From the NCBI RefSeq assembly GCF_016889805.1, contig NZ_CP069535.1, forward strand, positions 2,542,001 to 2,606,000: 64,000 nucleotides of DNA, given 5' to 3'. Below the pieces are notes generated by a model. It was not told the origin of the DNA and ran no database searches. It was given only the letters and a program-made list of their open reading frames with translations. This stretch comes from Rhodanobacter sp. FDAARGOS 1247. GTDB lineage: Bacteria; Pseudomonadota; Gammaproteobacteria; Xanthomonadales; Rhodanobacteraceae. The translations under genes were made by a program, and so were the position numbers. Shown here piece after piece: positions 26,466-34,862 of the stretch (positions are counted from its first letter, which is position 1; each line of letters starts with the position of its first letter).

Positions 26466-27731
26466 TCAGCGCGGCTCGGCGATCTCTGCTTCCATCACCG
26501 CCGCCGCATCGGCACCGCTGACCGGCAACACGGCCTCGCGGGTCACGCCGTGGTACCAGCCCCAGGCCAGCACGCCCAGCACGGTCAGCAGCGACGCACC
26601 CAGCGCCAGCTGCAGCATGCTGGCCGACAGCAGCGGCGACACCACGCCGGCCACGAAGCCGCACAACAGCAGGCTGGCAAACGCCTGCACCGAGGAGATG
26701 CCGCCGCGATGGTGCGGAAAGCGATCCAGCAACAGCAGGGTCAGCGTGGGGAACGCCAGCTGCACGCCGATGCCGTGCAGGATCAGCGGCAGCATCGACC
26801 ACGGCAGGCGCGGCTGCGGAAACAGCAGTGCCAGCAGCAGGTGCGCCACGCAGGCCAGCAGCATCGACGCGTAGCCCAGGCTCACCGTGCGCTTGGCGCT
26901 GCAGCGTTCGGCCATCCGCCCGGACAGCCACGCGCCGCTGATCAGGCCGATCACCACCGGCACGAACAGCCATGGAAAACCCTGCGCCGAAAGATGCAGC
27001 AGCTCGCGCACGATGCGCGGCGCGGAGGAAATGTAGAGGAACAGCCCGGCGAAATTGACCGAACTGGAAACCAGCAGCGGCCAGAACGAGCGCTCCCGCG
27101 CGAACGCCAGGTAGCCGGCCAGCAACGGGCGCGGCGCGAAGCGCGAACGCCGCTCCGGCGGATGCGTTTCGTCCAGCAGGGTCAGCAGGGCCACCGCCAG
27201 CAGCAGGGTGAAGCCGGCCAGCAGCCAGAAGATGCCGTGCCAGCCGCCCAGCGGCAGCAGCAGGGCGCCGATCATCGGCGCGATCACCGGCGCCACGCCG
27301 AAGATCATCATCACCTGCGACATCAGCCGCTGCGCCGCCGGCCCTTCCAGGCTGTCGCGGATCACCGCCCGGCCCACCACCAGGCCGGCGCCCGCGCACA
27401 TGCCCTGCAGGCTGCGACAGGCCAGCAGCATCGCGAACGAGGTGGACGAAGCCGCGCCCACCGACGCCAGCGCGTAGACCAGCATGCCGGTGACGATCAC
27501 CGGCTTGCGCCCGATCGCATCGGAGATCGCGCCGTGGAACAGGCTCATCACTGCGTAGGTGAGCAGGTACGCACTGACCAGCTGCTGCAGCGCCGTGTCG
27601 TCCACCTGGAAACGCGCACCGATCAGCGGGAACGCCGGGAACACCGCGTCGATCGAGAACGGCCCGATCATCGACAGCCCGGCCAGCAGCCATGGCAGGC
27701 TGCGTCGCACGGTGCGCTGGGCTGGAGTCAT
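26466..27731 (-). CDS. Bcr/CflA-type MFS drug efflux transporter
   Basis: 421 residues, 12 membrane helices. Family landmarks: GPFSIDAVFPAFPLI in helix 1, the motif A region GAISDAIGRKPVIVTGM, RSLQGMCAGAGLVVGRAVIRD (antiporter motif C region) and FGVAPVIAPMIGALLLPLGGWHGIFW. Members export chloramphenicol, bicyclomycin and related compounds by proton antiport; the substrate here is not known. Convergent with the DUF2235 gene. Confidence 0.9.
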   Translation of the reverse strand: MTPAQRTVRRSLPWLLAGLSMIGPFSIDAVFPAFPLIGARFQVDDTALQQLVSAYLLTYAVMSLFHGAISDAIGRKPVIVTGMLVYALASVGAASSTSFAMLLACRSLQGMCAGAGLVVGRAVIRDSLEGPAAQRLMSQVMMIFGVAPVIAPMIGALLLPLGGWHGIFWLLAGFTLLLAVALLTLLDETHPPERRSRFAPRPLLAGYLAFARERSFWPLLVSSSVNFAGLFLYISSAPRIVRELLHLSAQGFPWLFVPVVIGLISGAWLSGRMAERCSAKRTVSLGYASMLLACVAHLLLALLFPQPRLPWSMLPLILHGIGVQLAFPTLTLLLLDRFPHHRGGISSVQAFASLLLCGFVAGVVSPLLSASMLQLALGASLLTVLGVLAWGWYHGVTREAVLPVSGADAAAVMEAEIAEPR

Positions 27732-27815
27732 GACGGCATGCTGGTCGCGGCGGGTCGCGCATTATAGGGCCACCCTTGACGTCGGGGCGGCCGGATCGAC
27801 TAGGATGTTCGCCAT

Positions 27816-27910
27816 GGGAGATGGCATGCCTCCCGTTCCGGAATGCTCGCTCCCCCCGGGACAAACCGCTTCTCGCGCTCCTTGTGTTGAAGTTGATGAT
27901 GCCTGCTCCC
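27816..27910 (+). promoter_or_regulatory. Fluoride riboswitch (crcB motif) aptamer
   Basis: The three conserved blocks of the crcB RNA occur in order: GGGAGATGGCATGCCTCCC at 27816-27834, ACAAACCGC at 27861-27869 and TGATGATGCCTGC at 27894-27906, allowing the GGCAT/ATGCC P1 pairing. The gene 70 bases downstream encodes CrcB, the known target. About 25 bases between the first two blocks (27835-27860) are extra relative to compact aptamers and could form an added TCCCG/CGGGA helix. Fluoride binding is expected to raise crcB expression. Confidence 0.92.
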
Positions 27911-27953
27911 CCGGTTTCCGGCGGTGCAGGCATGCCTGCCACCGCGGAACCGG
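27911..27953 (+). promoter_or_regulatory. Predicted expression-platform hairpin of the fluoride riboswitch
   Basis: Directly after the aptamer an imperfect long hairpin folds around the palindrome GCAGGCATGCCTGC (27926-27939). Its segment GCAGGCAT (27926-27933) is also perfectly complementary to ATGCCTGC (27899-27906), the 3' strand of the aptamer P1 region, so the two pairings exclude each other. No T run follows, suggesting control of translation or of transcript structure rather than classical termination. Confidence 0.5.
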
Positions 27954-27979
27954 ACACATTCCCGTCAGGAGGCGCGCTC

Positions 27980-28366
27980 GTGGGCTTTACCGGATTCGTG
28001 GCAATCGGCATCGGCGGCGCTATCGGCTGCTGGCTGCGCTGGGGACTGGGCATCCTGCTCAACCCGATGTTCCCCACCCTGCCGCTGGGCACCCTGGCGG
28101 CGAACCTCGCCGGCGGATTGCTGATGGGCTGCGTGATGGGCCTGTTCGATCACTTCCAGGCGCTGCCGCCCGCACTGCGGCTGTTCGTGTTCACCGGGTT
28201 CCTTGGTGGCCTCACCACCTTTTCCACCTTCTCTGCCGAATCCGCCACCCTGCTGCTGCGCCAGCAATACCTGTGGTTCAGCGGCCATGTCGCGGTGCAC
28301 GTGATCGGCTCGCTGGCGATGACCGTGCTCGGCATCGCGCTCACCCGCAGCCTGCTGCGCCACTGA
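27980..28366 (+). CDS. crcB: Fluoride channel CrcB (Fluc)
   Basis: 128 residues, four membrane helices. Fluc signatures: GGAIGCWLRWG, GTLAANLAGGLLMG (Asn in the pore helix) and FTGFLGGLTTFSTFSAE (the Phe/Thr/Ser track and central Na+ site). Forms dual-topology dimers that expel fluoride. The start is GTG 27980 with a strong AGGAGG seven bases upstream. It is preceded by a fluoride riboswitch and followed by a DUF190 gene. Confidence 0.95.
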   Translation: MGFTGFVAIGIGGAIGCWLRWGLGILLNPMFPTLPLGTLAANLAGGLLMGCVMGLFDHFQALPPALRLFVFTGFLGGLTTFSTFSAESATLLLRQQYLWFSGHVAVHVIGSLAMTVLGIALTRSLLRH

Positions 28367-28378
28367 CCGGGCATCCGC

Positions 28379-28717
28379 ATGAACCCGCAAAACCTGCAAC
28401 GAGGCGTGCACCTGACCTTCTACTGCCACTCCCGCGCCAGACACGACGGCGTGCTGCTGTCCGAATGGCTGCTGGAGCAGGCGAAGCAGCGCGGCATCGG
28501 CGGCGGTTCGGTGTTCCGCGCCATCGCGGGCTTCGGCCGGCATGGCGTGCTGCACGAGGAGCAGTTCTTCGAACTGGCCGACGACCTGCCGGTGAAGATC
28601 GAGTTCCTGCTGCGCGACGATCAGGCCGCGACGCTGCTGCAACTGGTGCGCGACGCGGGCGTCGACGCCACGTATGCGCGCTGGCCGGCAGACTTCGAAA
28701 TGCTCGGCAGGCACTGA
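28379..28717 (+). CDS. DUF190 family protein, fluoride-operon partner
   Basis: 112 residues with a PII-like ferredoxin fold pattern (HLTFYCHSRARHDGVLLSEWLLEQAKQRGIGGGSVFRAIAGFG, then LPVKIEFLLRDDQAATLLQLVRDAG). DUF190 genes frequently neighbour crcB; here it starts 12 bases after crcB and so falls under the same riboswitch. The molecular role is not established. Confidence 0.9.
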   Translation: MNPQNLQRGVHLTFYCHSRARHDGVLLSEWLLEQAKQRGIGGGSVFRAIAGFGRHGVLHEEQFFELADDLPVKIEFLLRDDQAATLLQLVRDAGVDATYARWPADFEMLGRH

Positions 28718-28756
28718 TCACCGGAACCATTCGAACCATCCGCCGCGAGGCACTCC

Positions 28757-29875
28757 ATGAGTCAGGACGATCTGAAAGACCGCGCCAGCCAGTTGCTCGA
28801 ACAGGCCGGCATCCACATCGACGGCAACGCGCCGATCGACCTGCGCGTGCACGACGACCGCCTGTATCCGCGGGTGTTCGCGCATGGCTCGCTGGGTCTG
28901 GGCGAAGCCTACATGGACGGTTGGTGGGACGCGGACGACCTGCCCGGCCTGTGCACGCGCCTGCTCACCGCGGGGCTCGACCAGGAGCTGAAGACGCTGG
29001 ACACCCTGCTCGCCCACCTCAAGGCGCGCTTCATCAACCTGCAGCGCGGCGAGCGCGCGTTCGAGATCGGCAAGGCCCACTACGACCTCGGCAACGACCT
29101 GTTCCAGGCCATGCTGGGCAAGCGGCTGGTGTACTCCTGCGGCTACTGGGCCAGGGCCGACAACCTCGACGACGCGCAGGCGGCCAAGCTCGACCTGGTC
29201 TGCCGCAAGCTGCAACTGAAGACCGGCCAGCGCGTGCTGGACATCGGCTGCGGCTGGGGCGAGGCGCTGAAATACGCCGCCGAGCGCTACGGCATCGAAG
29301 GCGTCGGCATCACCGTCTCGCAGCAGCAGGCCGACTACGCCCGCGAACTGTGCGCCGGCCTGCCGATCGAAATCCGCCTGCAGGACTACCACGACATCAA
29401 CGAGCAGTTCGACGCGGTGTTCTCCATCGGCATGTTCGAGCACGTCGGCGGCAAGAACTACCGCGCCTACTTCGAGACCGTGCGCCGCTGCCTCAAGGAC
29501 GACGGACTGTCGCTGCTGCACTGCATCGGCAGCAACCGCGCGCCGGCGCAGACAGACCCGTGGATCGAGAAATACATCTTCCCCAACTCGATGATCCCCG
29601 CCGCCAGCCAGGTCACCACCGCGCTGGAGGACCTGTTCGTGATCGAGGACTGGCACAACTTCGGCGCCGACTACGACCGCACCCTGACCGCGTGGCGCGC
29701 CAACATCGAAGCGGCGTGGCCGAGCCTGCCGCCCAGCTACGACGAACGCTTCCGCCGCATGTGGCGCTACTACCTCGCGGTCTCCTCCGCGGTGTTCCGC
29801 AGCCGCCGCGACCAGCTGTGGCAAATCACTCTCAGCCCGAACGGCGTGCCCGGCGGCTATCGCGTGCCGCGCTGA
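28757..29875 (+). CDS. cfa: Cyclopropane-fatty-acyl-phospholipid synthase
   Basis: 372 residues. N-terminal lipid-binding domain (LRVHDDRLYPRVFAHGSLGLGEAYMDGWWD), SAM site VLDIGCGWGEALKYAAE (about 157-172), ITVSQQQ, and FDAVFSIGMFEHVGGKNY with HCIGSN, all typical of Cfa. Methylenates unsaturated phospholipid acyl chains at the inner membrane, a stress and stationary-phase adaptation. It begins 39 bases after the DUF190 gene on the same strand; readthrough from the fluoride operon is possible. Confidence 0.95.
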   Translation: MSQDDLKDRASQLLEQAGIHIDGNAPIDLRVHDDRLYPRVFAHGSLGLGEAYMDGWWDADDLPGLCTRLLTAGLDQELKTLDTLLAHLKARFINLQRGERAFEIGKAHYDLGNDLFQAMLGKRLVYSCGYWARADNLDDAQAAKLDLVCRKLQLKTGQRVLDIGCGWGEALKYAAERYGIEGVGITVSQQQADYARELCAGLPIEIRLQDYHDINEQFDAVFSIGMFEHVGGKNYRAYFETVRRCLKDDGLSLLHCIGSNRAPAQTDPWIEKYIFPNSMIPAASQVTTALEDLFVIEDWHNFGADYDRTLTAWRANIEAAWPSLPPSYDERFRRMWRYYLAVSSAVFRSRRDQLWQITLSPNGVPGGYRVPR

Positions 29876-29923
29876 TCCAGCATGGGACCACGCAAAGTGG
29901 GCTGCCCGCGTCGAGCGAGCGGC

Positions 29924-30202
29924 TCAGTTGCCTGACTTGATCCGGTCCAGTGTCGATCGGGCGACCGTATCGACCAGGTCGGCGGGACCGGAAATGCTCA
30001 ACCCGATATAGGTTTCCGCCTCGATCAGCAACGACTGCTGGCCAAGCATCACGTTGAACGCCTCGATTTCCTGGGAGCCTGCGATGTCGATCGACCGGTC
30101 CAGCGCGGTCGCACCCATGGATCGCAGAACGCGCAACAGCACCTCGCGCAGCTGTTGATCGTATTCATTGCCAAGAACGACGGACTTGTTTTCGTTGCTC
30201 AT
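29924..30202 (-). CDS. Hypothetical protein, 92 residues
   Basis: A small acidic alpha/beta protein without signal peptide or membrane segment (KSVVLGNEYDQQLREVLLRVLRSMGATALD ... QQSLLIEAETYIGLSISGPADLVDTVARSTLDRI). No family is recognised. It is divergent from the CadC-like regulator, sharing an upstream region of about 215 bases, which could place it under that regulator. The start has only a weak ribosome-binding site. Confidence 0.55.
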   Translation of the reverse strand: MSNENKSVVLGNEYDQQLREVLLRVLRSMGATALDRSIDIAGSQEIEAFNVMLGQQSLLIEAETYIGLSISGPADLVDTVARSTLDRIKSGN

Positions 30203-30418
30203 GTCAGAAACCCGGAACCCTTCCGCCGGTACGGCAGGCCGATTCAATGATGTCATCCAACGCTTGTCATGTGCGCAGCCAGTCTGGCGTCGCCCAACAT
30301 CTTCGCCACATTGCAAGCGAGCGCCGCTGAGCACCCGCTTGCGCGTTTTATGCTAAACATCCGCACTCGGGGGTGCATGATCTGCTTCGTGCATTTCAGA
30401 AAGGCGCACGGAGGGGAC

Positions 30419-32773
30419 ATGCGGGAACAGGGACACGGCCAGGTCTACCGATGCGGAGTCCACACCATTTCGCCGGCAACCAGGCGGCTGCATCGCGACG
30501 GCTGCAAGGTCGACATCGAAGCCAAGGTGTTCGACCTGATCCTGCTGCTGCTCGAAAACCGCGAGCGCGCGCTGGGCAAGCAGGAAGTCATCACCGCGTT
30601 GTGGGGCCACCGGCCGATCACCGACGCCGCGCTCAGCCAGTTGCTGCACAAGGCGCGCCGCGCGCTCGACGACGATGGCGAACGCCAGGCGGTGATCCGC
30701 ACCGTGTATGGCCGCGGTCTGCAATGGGTGGCTCCGGTCGAGCTGGTCGCGGAAGAGACGCCCGCCGCCGCGGACGACACCGTGGACGAAGCGCTCGCAC
30801 CGTCACCGTCACCGTCACGGTCATCGTCATCGCCGCGGCGATATCGCGGGTGGCTAGGGTTCGCTGCGCTGGCCGTGCTGGGTGCGCTGTCGTTGTGGCT
30901 CATCCCGCGCGGCATGGCGCCGCCGGTGCCACCGCCACCACGCGTGGCCCTGCTGCCGATCGACAACGACACCGGCGACGCCGCGCTGGACTGGACCGCG
31001 CGAGGCCTGCCCGGCCTGATGGCCAACCTGCTCGGCGCCGCGCCGGGGATCGACGTCGTCGACCCGCTGCAGGTCGGCCGGATCGTCGACTATGTTCCGC
31101 CGAAGGGCCGCTCCGAAACCGAACACCTGCGCTTCGTCACCGGCGCCAGCATCCTGGTCAGCGGTGAATTGCACCGGCTTGCCGATCATCTCTACGAACT
31201 TTCCCTGCACATCGACACCGGCGCCGGCAAGACCGGAACCACCCTCACCTTGCGCGGCAGCGATCCCGGCACGCTGGGCGTCAACGCAATACCACGCATG
31301 CGCCGGGCACTGAAGCTCGACGGCAGCACGCCAGCGGCACCGGCCGCCACGCCGCGCGATGCCTACCTGGCGCAGACCTACGCCCGCGGCATCGACCTCG
31401 CGATGCACGGCGACTGGACGAACGCAAAACCCTATTTCCTGCTGGTGGCGAAAGGCGACCCCGACTTTCCGTCCGCGCGCCTGCGCCTGGGCCAGGCGCA
31501 GATCAACACGAATCAACTGAACGAGGGTGGCGCGACCTTGCGCGCGCTGCTGGCGCAGGCACGCGCCGGCAAGGACGCCTCGATGATCGCGCAGGCACTG
31601 CTGCAACTGGGCAACCTCGCATTCAACCAGCACCATCACGCCGAGGCCCTGGCTGATCTGCAGGAAGCCGCATCATTCGCCGCACAAGCCGGCACGCCCG
31701 ATCTGCAAGCCGCGATCGCCCTGAAAACCGTCAACACCGCGGGCCGGCTGGAACGCACGCCGCTGGCGCAGCGCGAGCTGCAGTACGCGCGCAAGCTGGT
31801 CGCGCAGCATGGCCTGCATCGGCTGGAGGCCGACCTGCACAACAGCGAAGCGTTCCTCGCCGGCGCCCGCGGCGACCTCGCCGGCAAGGAGCGGGCTGAC
31901 CGCGCCGCGCTCGCCGCCAGCGAAGCGATCGGCAACGAGCGCAACGCGCTGGGCGATACCTACAACGTCGCGCTCGACCTGATGCAGCAGGATCGCGCAA
32001 TCGAAGCCCTGCCGCTGTTCACCTCGCTCTACCAGCGTGCGCAACAGCAAGGCGACAGCTTGCTGGCCTTCGCCAGCGGCGACCAGCAAGCCCGCATCCT
32101 GCTCGACGCCGGCCTCGTTGAGCGCGTGGCGCCCATCGCCCAACAACTGCGCAACCTGGGCAGCAGCCAGCACAACGCCGTCTGGCAGTCGCTGGCGCTG
32201 ATGCTGAGCGCCGGCCAGACGTGGTACGACGGCAACGCCGCCGCCGCCCTCGACTATTGCCGCCAGGCCGCGGCGCTGGTCGATGGCAAGCAAGACCCCG
32301 CGTTGCTGCTCGCCATCTGGGAAAGCCAGGCCGCCGCCGCGCTGCAGGCGGATCCGGGGTCGGTCGCCGCGCTGTCGACACAGACCGATGCGCTGGCGGC
32401 CACGCAGAAGAATCCGGCCACGTTCGGCTACACCAGGCAACTCATCCACGCCATCGCCGCAGCCGCGGTCAACCGACCCGAGGAAGCCGTGAACGCACTG
32501 CAGGCAGCCGCCGCCACGCCCACGGCGGATGATCCGCAGCAAAACGACCTGCGCTTCGTGGGCCTGGTCGTCGCCGGACATCTGCATTCCGCCGCGGCGG
32601 CGGACATCGCCCTGGCCGGCTTTGATCCCGCCCGCGACAACCACGCGGACTTGCTGCGCCTGTATCGCGATTGGGCAACGGGCCGCGACGCCATCGGCCA
32701 TGCCCGCGCCGCCGCGCGTCTCGAACAACTGCGCAGCACCACACTCGCCGCCCTGGCCACCCCTGCCCGGTGA
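30419..32773 (+). CDS. CadC-like membrane regulator: winged helix, one TM segment, TPR-rich periplasmic domain
   Basis: 784 residues. Residues about 15-105 are an OmpR/CadC winged helix (EAKVFDLILLLLENRERALGKQEVITALWGHRPITDAALSQLLHKARRALDDD...IRTVYGRGLQW). A Pro/Ser linker and one membrane helix (about 142-160) follow, then a periplasmic part with LLPIDNDTGDAALDWTARGLPGLMANLL and many TPR-like helical pairs. This layout fits one-step membrane-bound transcription activators. ATG 30419 has GGAGGGG five bases upstream. Genes for exported proteins follow on the same strand and are candidate targets; signal unknown. Confidence 0.8.
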   Translation: MREQGHGQVYRCGVHTISPATRRLHRDGCKVDIEAKVFDLILLLLENRERALGKQEVITALWGHRPITDAALSQLLHKARRALDDDGERQAVIRTVYGRGLQWVAPVELVAEETPAAADDTVDEALAPSPSPSRSSSSPRRYRGWLGFAALAVLGALSLWLIPRGMAPPVPPPPRVALLPIDNDTGDAALDWTARGLPGLMANLLGAAPGIDVVDPLQVGRIVDYVPPKGRSETEHLRFVTGASILVSGELHRLADHLYELSLHIDTGAGKTGTTLTLRGSDPGTLGVNAIPRMRRALKLDGSTPAAPAATPRDAYLAQTYARGIDLAMHGDWTNAKPYFLLVAKGDPDFPSARLRLGQAQINTNQLNEGGATLRALLAQARAGKDASMIAQALLQLGNLAFNQHHHAEALADLQEAASFAAQAGTPDLQAAIALKTVNTAGRLERTPLAQRELQYARKLVAQHGLHRLEADLHNSEAFLAGARGDLAGKERADRAALAASEAIGNERNALGDTYNVALDLMQQDRAIEALPLFTSLYQRAQQQGDSLLAFASGDQQARILLDAGLVERVAPIAQQLRNLGSSQHNAVWQSLALMLSAGQTWYDGNAAAALDYCRQAAALVDGKQDPALLLAIWESQAAAALQADPGSVAALSTQTDALAATQKNPATFGYTRQLIHAIAAAAVNRPEEAVNALQAAAATPTADDPQQNDLRFVGLVVAGHLHSAAAADIALAGFDPARDNHADLLRLYRDWATGRDAIGHARAAARLEQLRSTTLAALATPAR

Positions 32774-32923
32774 ACGTCCGCGCGACCTTTCCTCGCCCAA
32801 GCCACTGATTGTCCGGGCAGTAAGATTTCGTAAGCGGTTCGTCAGCCCGTCCTCAAGATTCGCTCCGGCCGATCGTCGTCAATGCAGACAGCGATTCCCA
32901 CCGACGTTCGTCCGGAGCGAACC

Positions 32924-33814
32924 ATGTCCAGCCGCCACCCGCTTCCTCCATCCCGCGCACCTCGATCATCGGCGGCGCTGTGCCTGCTGGTCCTCGTCGT
33001 CACCTTCGGCGCCAGCGCCGCCGACGTCGACCGCAAGGTCCCCGACGGCACGCTGACCTACCGCATCGTGCTGAGCGGTCACGCCGAAACGAACGGCCCC
33101 GGCGCAGCCCATGGCCAGGTGAATATCTCGCGCCAGTTCGAGGCCACCGTGCGCATGCATGGCAGCGTCACCAATGACCCGAATGCAATGGCCGGCGGCG
33201 CGCAGATGACCTCGCTGCAGAAAGCCGCCGAAGCCTGCGGCGAAGACCAGGCCTGCCTGATGCGCGCCATCAGCGCGATGTCGTCCGGTCAGCGGCAGGC
33301 GCTGAACCGCGAAACACAGCACACGATTGCAGCCATCGGCAGCGACACTGCCTGGACCCACCGCTACCAGACGCCTTGCCAGGGAAGCGCCAGCGTCGAC
33401 GACAGTTCGGCGCATACCGGTCGTGCCAGCGGCGAAGGCATCTCCGTCATGGTCAGCGGCCACGCCACGCGCATCGGCAAGCGCAAGGTCGACTGCAGCG
33501 ACGAGGACGGCAACTTCACCCTGATCACCCACGACGGCGGGAAGACCTACGACGTGCAGATGCCTTCCGTCGAAGTCGAAGTGACCATCAACGAATTCGA
33601 TCCCCACATCCCGCCCTACCAGCGGCAGGTGACCATTCCGGAGATTCACCTCAAGGATCTCGTGGCAGCCCGGCTGGACGGCCCGCAAGGCGGTCACAAG
33701 ATCTTCCCGAAGCTGCAGACCGTAAGCGGCCCGGTCAACTACATCAGCCTGCCCACCGTGCCGCTGAAGGCGGAAGTGAGCTGGACCTTCAATCCCGACG
33801 GCCAGCGACGCTGA
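32924..33814 (+). CDS. Exported protein of unknown function (296 aa)
   Basis: Signal peptide at residues about 14-34 (AALCLLVLVVTFGASAA). The mature protein opens with DRKVPDGTLTYRIVLSGHAETNGPGAAHGQVNISRQFEATVRMHG, a beta-rich pattern, contains a four-Cys middle region (ACGEDQACLM; TPCQGS; VDCSDEDG) and ends in beta-strand-like ISLPTVPLKAEVSWTFNPDG. No family is recognised. GGAG precedes ATG 32924 by six bases. Likely first of several exported-protein genes in one orientation. Confidence 0.7.
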   Translation: MSSRHPLPPSRAPRSSAALCLLVLVVTFGASAADVDRKVPDGTLTYRIVLSGHAETNGPGAAHGQVNISRQFEATVRMHGSVTNDPNAMAGGAQMTSLQKAAEACGEDQACLMRAISAMSSGQRQALNRETQHTIAAIGSDTAWTHRYQTPCQGSASVDDSSAHTGRASGEGISVMVSGHATRIGKRKVDCSDEDGNFTLITHDGGKTYDVQMPSVEVEVTINEFDPHIPPYQRQVTIPEIHLKDLVAARLDGPQGGHKIFPKLQTVSGPVNYISLPTVPLKAEVSWTFNPDGQRR

Positions 33815-33848
33815 CCCGACCACTCCATTCACCACCAGGAATCCGCCC

Positions 33849-34226
33849 ATGAGCCAACTGACCAGCAGCATCGCCTTTCTCCTCATCGGCATCGGCAGTG
33901 CCCAGGCAGCGCCCGGCAGCTGCGCCACGCGGGCCGCCACCATGCTCGACGCGCTCGGCCGCAACGACTACGCCGCCGCCGGTCGCGAGATGGGTCCGCA
34001 ACTGCAGGGGCCACAGCAACAGAAAATGCTGATCTCGATGTGGGAAGCGCTGATCAAGAACAACTGGGGCCCGTACCGTTCGCATGGCGAAGCCACCACC
34101 CTCGTCGACGACGGCACCGTCACCCGGATCAGGCTGCCGCTGCAGTTCGACCACGGCAGCACCACGGCGACGATCAGCTGCCACGCGAAAGACGGTGGTG
34201 CGATCGGTGAATTCGTCCTGCTGTAA
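33849..34226 (+). CDS. Small exported protein, DUF3887/NTF2-like
   Basis: 125 residues with a signal peptide (cleavage after AQA, about residue 20). The mature part (CATRAATMLDALGRNDYAAAGREMGPQLQGPQQQKMLISMWEALIKNNWGPYRSHGE ... VTRIRLPLQFDHGSTTATISCHAKDGGAIGEFVLL) has the helix-helix-helix-sheet order of DUF3887/NTF2-like domains, which bind small ligands or act as chaperone-like modules. Two cysteines could form a disulfide. It starts 34 bases after the previous gene. Confidence 0.65.
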   Translation: MSQLTSSIAFLLIGIGSAQAAPGSCATRAATMLDALGRNDYAAAGREMGPQLQGPQQQKMLISMWEALIKNNWGPYRSHGEATTLVDDGTVTRIRLPLQFDHGSTTATISCHAKDGGAIGEFVLL

Positions 34227-34274
34227 CCCGTCACTGTCGCCCATCGGTTCCATTCGATCTTCGGAGAACGCTGC

Positions 34275-34769
34275 ATGCACGTCCGTCACTTCTTCCATCG
34301 CTGGCACGGCAGCCTTGCCGCGCTCGTCATCGCCTGTGCCTGCTTGGCCCTGCCGCCCGCCGCGATCGCCGGCGCGGAAAATCCGCAGGACAGCGCGGCC
34401 GTCCACGCCGTCACGCTCACCGCGGACCTGCTCGAGCGCATGAGCCAGGCCGTGCACGAAACCGATGCGGCGCTGGAAAGCACCGAAGGCAGTCTGTTGG
34501 TCCTCACCGACGACCAGGATCGCCCCAAGACCGTCGCGACCCTGACCGCCGAGGTCGAAGCCAACGCCGCCGCCCGCGCCATCCTGGCCCGCCACCACCT
34601 TGACGCGCGCCAGTTCGTGCTGACTTCGCTGGCGCTCATCAACGGATATTCCGCGGCCATGCTGCTGCAAAGCCACTCGCCGGTTCACCCGGACGACGTG
34701 CCCGCCGCACAGTTGCACTTCTGCCAGCAGCACATGGCCGTGATCAAGGCCATGTACGCGGACGGCTGA
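34275..34769 (+). CDS. Exported helical protein of unknown function (164 aa)
   Basis: Signal peptide at about 13-32 (LAALVIACACLALPPAAIAGA). The mature chain is helical (VHAVTLTADLLERMSQAVHETDAALESTEG, VEANAAARAILARHHLDARQFVLTSLALINGYSAAMLL), ending with HFCQQHMAVIKAMYADG. No family is recognised. GGAG lies nine bases before ATG 34275. It sits 48 bases after the DUF3887-like gene in the same run of exported proteins. Confidence 0.6.
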   Translation: MHVRHFFHRWHGSLAALVIACACLALPPAAIAGAENPQDSAAVHAVTLTADLLERMSQAVHETDAALESTEGSLLVLTDDQDRPKTVATLTAEVEANAAARAILARHHLDARQFVLTSLALINGYSAAMLLQSHSPVHPDDVPAAQLHFCQQHMAVIKAMYADG

Positions 34770-34862
34770 ACGCCGCGAAAGACTTCCTCGGGCATCGGCC
34801 CCACGGTTGCCCCCGCGTCGGTGGCGTCGCATAGTGCGACCAGCCACCCAGGGGAAACATCG

